Below are positions 59,311 to 64,000 of a stretch of DNA of 64,000 nt, in pieces. The notes under the pieces were generated by a model, which did not search any database, was not told where the DNA came from, and saw nothing but the letters and a program-made list of their open reading frames with translations. Positions within the stretch are counted from its first letter, which is position 1. Every line of letters starts with the position of its first letter. This DNA is from Taeniopygia guttata (lineage: Eukaryota; Chordata; Aves; Passeriformes; Estrildidae). The position numbers and the translations under genes are program-made. The stretch is from positions 16,310,501-16,374,500 of the forward strand of contig NC_133032.1 in NCBI RefSeq assembly GCF_048771995.1, in the 5' to 3' direction.

Positions 59311-62300
59311 TTTTTTCATTTCCAGAATTTCATAATTTGATTTTTATGGGCATGTGTTGGTGCCCCCATCAGGCTCTTAGAAAAATTAAATCTGTATTCC
59401 TGTGAACCAAATGTTGCAGAAAGAATTAACTCATTTACTGTATTGTGATGAATAGAATAGCTGCATTGAATGTATATGAAGCTGCACAATTAATTACTAC
59501 ATAAATGTCTTGTCAAGTGAAATGTGTGTCATGTATGATCTTTACCTCTAGCAGACCATATTGTATTGTCCAAGTAAATATAAAGCTCTGAATGCTTTCA
59601 TTATAGTACTTCTGTGATGCCAACTACAGTCCTGTTCTTAGAGTAGTGAAGAACACTTATACAAAAAGGAAATCTCAGACTTATTGAATGTCCTGGAATT
59701 TCATTGCATGTATTTCTGAAATTATCACTTGCACTAGAATAATTTTTGAATTTTATCTGAATTACACGCATAGTAGTGTATCTTCTTTACTGAAAGAATT
59801 TACAGAAAATAACTATTTAGTTTCTTTAATCACTGCAGATCATGAGTCATTATTTCATATAAAGTCTAATTAAATTACATGTCCCAATTATATAGGACTC
59901 ATTCACAGAGCTTTTTAGGAGTGCTTAATTTGATATGAATAATGTTTTACAGCTCTCAATTTTGCAAACAAGGAATCAGTGTGACAGCTAAGGCATTGGA
60001 AGCTAGAGAAGGAAGGCTATTGAAAACACCTTTCATGTGTTTTCACCTTTCATTACAAGAATTTTATTTGCCTGGAATCAAAGTACCATGTTCCTTTTGC
60101 CCTTGAAAACCTCAGATTATAAGGGGAGGTGTGGTAATCACATAAATAAAAGTGTCTACTACTGAAAGGTTGTTTCATAAATTACCACAAAGGAGTTCTG
60201 AGAGACTGCAGTCAAATGATTTTATGCCCCATATCTCATGAATAATACACATGCACAAATAAATAGAAGAATCTCAGCATTGTATCAGAGTCTTGACATT
60301 GCATCAGAATTTTGTTTTTTAAGTGTCTATGCATCAATACAAAAACAAATTGAGAAAAAAAAATAGCTACATTTGACTTCTGGAACTGATTGCTAGGAGC
60401 AATGGGGAACACACCAGGAAGAGTAAATTTCCCATAGTGATCAAGCAATGTTGAAATTAGATTTGGGTTTGAAACTAATTTGAATTTAGTCTGAAAAGAT
60501 CAATGTAATGAAAATAAGGGTCCTAAGGAAAGCTACCTTATACACATCACAAATTTTCTTGCTGAGGTATCATCTGTGAGGACATAGAAACCATTAGGTT
60601 ATTTAATTGAGTACTTTGTTCCTAGAAATTCACAGGCTTTCCCTCAGACTTCACACAGCAAAATGATGCAAACTAGGTATTTTATAATAATAAATAATAA
60701 TAATCTAATGGTTTCAATAGCATCTGTAGCAAATTTAGGGGCAGATCATGAACTGTTGCACTTCCTGTCCAATTTAGCTATCTGTACCTAGCAGAGAGAG
60801 CTGACACCAAGTTGTGAAGATAAAACTTGGCCTGAACAGTTAAAATATGCTCATCTGGCTCTGTAGGTAAGCAAAACCATATTTTCTTTCAGCCTTTGAT
60901 GAAAATCTATGAAATACAGCAAAGCTTGCAGGGAAGGATAAATGTATAAGAAACTAGACATATAGACAAGAAAAACTTTCATATGCTTTTGTACTTTTGG
61001 TTAAAGAATGACTGAATAATTACAATCTAATAATTAATTCCATTAGCCATGATAAGTATCTTCCAGAGAAAGTGAGACATTTGAGCTGTCAATACAGTGT
61101 GGACAAGGCACACTGGAGTTTCCAGGTGCATGCTTTGTGTTCTAAATGAACACTTGTAGGGTCAGGCTCAGCTGAGGCAGCACAGCTGCTTTCAGGCAGT
61201 GAGGAGCTGAAATAACCTGTCAGGCTCTTGTGGGTGTGTGGAGAGCCAGCCTAGCACTTCATGAATCCTATTCCTATGACTGGGCACAAAGCCAGACCCT
61301 TTTCATCACGTCTGTGATTCAGCCCCTGCTGATCAGTTTGATTTGGGTCTGTTAAGAAGCACTGATGTGTCTGCCCTGTACTCCCGGAGCAAGGAGCAGG
61401 CGGAGTGGGTCTAGTGTGGCCCCAGTTCTACTGTCTCCCAAATATTGTACTGAAAAGGGTCATAGTGCAGTCTGAGTCCCAGCCTGCCTTGTATCTTAGG
61501 CAACTGCAAAGTACTTCCCTGGTATTTATCATCTTGAAATTCCTTATGTTGTCCTGGGTTCTGCATACAAAATTTTGTTTTAACACAATATGCTGATGTG
61601 TCCATAAATCTAAGCAATGATACATTAACATTTATTAAATGCATTAAAGCATTGCATCTTCAAAGAACTCTTGTGAATAAGTTAGAACTAATATATTTAT
61701 TTCAATAGACTTTCCTGTGAACTAACTGGAGAGTTATCCTGAGTAAGTGAGGAGAAAAGGAACAAGAAAAAGACAGAACACAGAATGATGCAGAAAGGAA
61801 AGGAAGTCCTTACTTGTGAAGCTCTTTGGCTAGGTCATTGTATGCTGGGTTTTTTGATTACCACTAAAGAGGAGAATTATTATGTTGCTTTACAGCTCTA
61901 CAGGACAGGTTTTAAGTATGTGTATCACCACATCTTTTGCAGCCCTTACAGCATACAAATCCCAAAAGAACTCACATGCAGGTTTCTGTGTGTTTATTCC
62001 ACTACAGGCTGACCACTCCTTTGAAGTCCATAGGTGTTGTGTGTGTACAACGGAACCCATTTTGGTGCCTACAACCCTAACCACACTGAATGTGGCACTG
62101 CTGTATTCTAAACAAGGATCACAGTCCTGTCAGTCTCCATCTTTCTCCCAAGACTTCTGTGTGATACATGAATTTGAACTATTGCTTGAGGTAGAATTTA
62201 TGTGCTCATTCTGGACTTATACTATTTAAATTTTCTTCCATATAATAATACAAAACATGCTTAAAATCAGCTTCAGTGAAATTATTTCTGCAGTTACTTG

Positions 62301-63678
62301 AAACTCCTTTAAGTTTTTGGTATAATTAGTCTACAAAGAGTTTTCCACGGTAGCTCTCCTTTGTACTCCATTACCATGTAACCTTAATAAACCTAATAAG
62401 TAATTTTTTTTTCAAGCTCTAACAACTATGATTTAGCCTTTGATTAATATTTTTCACATCACATTTCTAATTGAAGAGAATTTATCTTTTTCTGGAAAAC
62501 TTTAGTAAGATCTCATTGGCTGTATTTGAGTAAAAGTGCAGGAACGAGTATTTGTACCGGCCAAAAAAAGCAAAGAAATAGTCAAAGTACTAAATTCAAC
62601 ATGATTTGCCTTATGTCCCATAATGCAAACAACAGTTTGGACCCCACACATTTGAACACTTATTCTTACAGGCAGGGGATAACTTGAAGGCTGGCTAATT
62701 TCTTGTTTTCTGTGGTTTAAGGGCTTCTTAAGAGCATGGCCCTGTAACTCCTTCCTAAACTGTGGAAAGTTAAAAGGCCAGCTGATCTTTCACATACCTC
62801 AGCAATACCTGGCAATTCTCCATTTCTCAGCAGCAATCTCCTTTGAAAGCAGCTCCCATTTTAATTTATTAGCTGCATAGGCACATCTCAGATTCTAAAA
62901 AATCCCATTAGCCTTCTGTTCAATAAGGGGAAATTAAATCTCAAATATCTATTTTAATAATATTTTTTTTCATACGAGTGTATAGCTTAGAAATGTAATG
63001 AGGAATGGGCACTGTGAGGCAGCAGGAGGAGGTACAGGGTGTGTAATGAAGCGTGCTTTAGCATGTTCTTTCTAGTATATGTTCTCACAAGCAAGTGGGC
63101 ACTTGACCCCATTAACATAAGGCCAGTACTCTAAAATTATGTTTCCTAGGCTTGTTATGGTCTAATTTCTTAAGAGTCACAGGATAATCTGTATTCTATT
63201 TGACTTGTTACATGACATACATAATGCTTATTTGGTACTTTTCACCTCAAGAGAACATGAAGTGTCCTGGGGTCAGGGATTTCTGATGTCAATAGTCAGG
63301 AGCTCGTGACATTTCTGTGCAGTTTGGAGACTCTTTGGTTGACACAGGCTGATTTGATTTCTGAACTACTCAAGTATTTATTCCTTGCTATCTAAGTTTC
63401 TCTGAGAAGTTTCACTGGTGTCTTTATTAGAAAGATACATGATTACCCATAATACAAATACCAGAGTTAACTGTCTTGCTCTAATTGCTCTCTAACTGGG
63501 ACACATCCGAATGAAGTATGGATGCAGGCAAGGTTCCTGGCTCACTCTGGGCATGTCTGACTGACACAATCCACGATGTGTTAAAGTCTCTTTTAATGGT
63601 CACTCCACAGAAAGGTATCCATCTTTGAGTGGAGTCTGCCCACAGCCAAGCACGTGAGCAACACCCCCATTCCTTGGG
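59311..63678. other. Noncoding stretch
   Basis: A (TAA)n patch lies at about 60,685-60,702. Overlapping short frames at 61.4-62.2 kb show no family resemblance. A weak minus-strand exon-like segment lies at 62,798-62,840 (donor GCTGAG|GTATGT). No gene was recognised. Confidence 0.45.
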
Positions 63679-63876
63679 ACCCGAAGCGCTGCTAACCAGA
63701 GAGGGCTGTGCAGGGCAGGGCCGCGGCTCGGTGAGGCGCAGGCTCGGGGCACCGAACCGGGCTGCGCCAAGCGGCACCGCCGCCGGCACCGCCCCGGCAC
63801 CGCCACCGGCCCGCCCCGGCCGCTCCCGCAGGCCGCGCCGCTCGGCTGCCCTCTGGCGGCCGGGCCGGGCCGCGGC
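63679..63876. promoter_or_regulatory. Compact CpG island
   Basis: About 31 CpG dinucleotides occur in about 200 bp, in a window where CpG is otherwise rare. The core at 63,766-63,811 has repeated GGCACCGCC-type units. Such islands usually mark promoters or other unmethylated regulatory DNA. Direction is undecided. A minus-strand donor-like site lies just to the right, and no coding start is convincing on either strand. Open frames crossing the island (up to 153 codons) are Arg/Ala/Pro-rich composition artefacts. A GC-rich transposon 5' end is an alternative. Confidence 0.65.
63845..63859 (-). promoter_or_regulatory. Perfect CTCF core motif
   Basis: The minus strand reads CCGCCAGAGGGCAGC, matching the CTCF core pattern CCNSYAGRKGGCRSY at 15 of 15 positions. 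It sits inside the CpG island. Motif match is seen; occupancy is inference. Confidence 0.6.
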
Positions 63877-63989
63877 TCTGATGAGTGTTTTCTCATGAAG
63901 TACAGAATGAGGGAGTTTCATTGATTGATCCGGCATGTACATACTGTGTTATAAATCATTCATTTGATTGAGAATTTAGAGCTCCTTAC

Positions 63990-64000
63990 CTTTCAAGCTC
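63990..64000 (-). other. Possible exon end at the window edge, minus strand
   Basis: The minus strand reads GAGCTTGAAAG|GTAAGGAG, a good splice donor. The exon itself would lie outside the window, so its reality cannot be judged. If real, the CpG island would sit in the first 300 bp of the following intron. Confidence 0.2.

Noticed and set aside
63481..63942. 153-codon minus-strand frame (and shorter ones) across the CpG island
   Set aside because: Arg/Ala/Pro/Gly-rich in every frame because of GC content. No family similarity, and the island itself explains the absence of stops.
1..64000. tRNA, rRNA, CRISPR, bacterial operon or phage features
   Set aside because: None seen. Base composition, CR1 repeats and splice-like signals are those of a vertebrate nuclear genome.

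Overview
This window looks like AT-rich, gene-poor avian nuclear DNA. The avian call rests on four degraded CR1 LINE fragments. One keeps the CR1 3' end with the ATTCTGTG-type tail (39,205-39,272). One is a reverse-transcriptase remnant (7,690-8,030, minus). One is the 3' region in antisense (42,500-42,905). One is a short sense fragment (58,040-58,232). I recognise no L1, Alu or other mammal-type repeat, and the total recognisable transposon content is low, as is usual in birds. I cannot name the species.

I see no complete protein-coding gene, and no rRNA, tRNA or CRISPR array. Most open frames are short and have neither splice context nor family similarity. The most credible gene evidence is splice-bounded candidate exons. 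On the plus strand these lie at 6,896-7,023, 28,815-28,871, 36,395-36,438, 45,189-45,376, 53,193-53,260 and from 58,391. On the minus strand they lie at 44,564-44,765, 46,024-46,088, 25,046-25,074, 17,081-17,142 and 16,329 downward. Some subsets join in compatible reading phase and run to a stop. Intronic DNA is full of pseudo-exons, so these are hypotheses for RNA data, not gene calls. Several protein-like open stretches are reported as unrecognised: 15,242-16,300 minus, 34,642-34,874 plus, 51,646-51,858 minus and 17,937-18,449 minus.

Layout: 1-7.7 kb is AT-rich noncoding DNA with one candidate exon. At 7.7-8.0 kb lies a CR1 RT fossil. At 11.84-11.96 kb there is a double AT palindrome able to form cruciforms. 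At 15.2-17.1 kb there are minus-strand coding-like remnants and a candidate exon. The 18-34 kb stretch is unique noncoding DNA with homopolymers, an ATT-type microsatellite, a locally GC-richer patch near 28.2-29.1 kb and possible RFX/POU sites. The 34.6-35.5 kb stretch holds a coding-like frame and a three-octamer cluster. The 39-43 kb stretch holds two CR1 remnants. At 44-59 kb there are candidate exons on both strands and a plausible 3' end of a plus-strand transcript. At 63.68-63.88 kb there is a compact CpG island containing a perfect 15/15 match to the CTCF core motif, followed by a splice-donor-like site on the minus strand at the window edge.

The best targets for follow-up are the CpG island with its CTCF site, the AT palindrome pair, the phase-compatible candidate exon sets and the unidentified 15.2-16.3 kb remnant. 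I found no clear evidence of a new multi-gene system.
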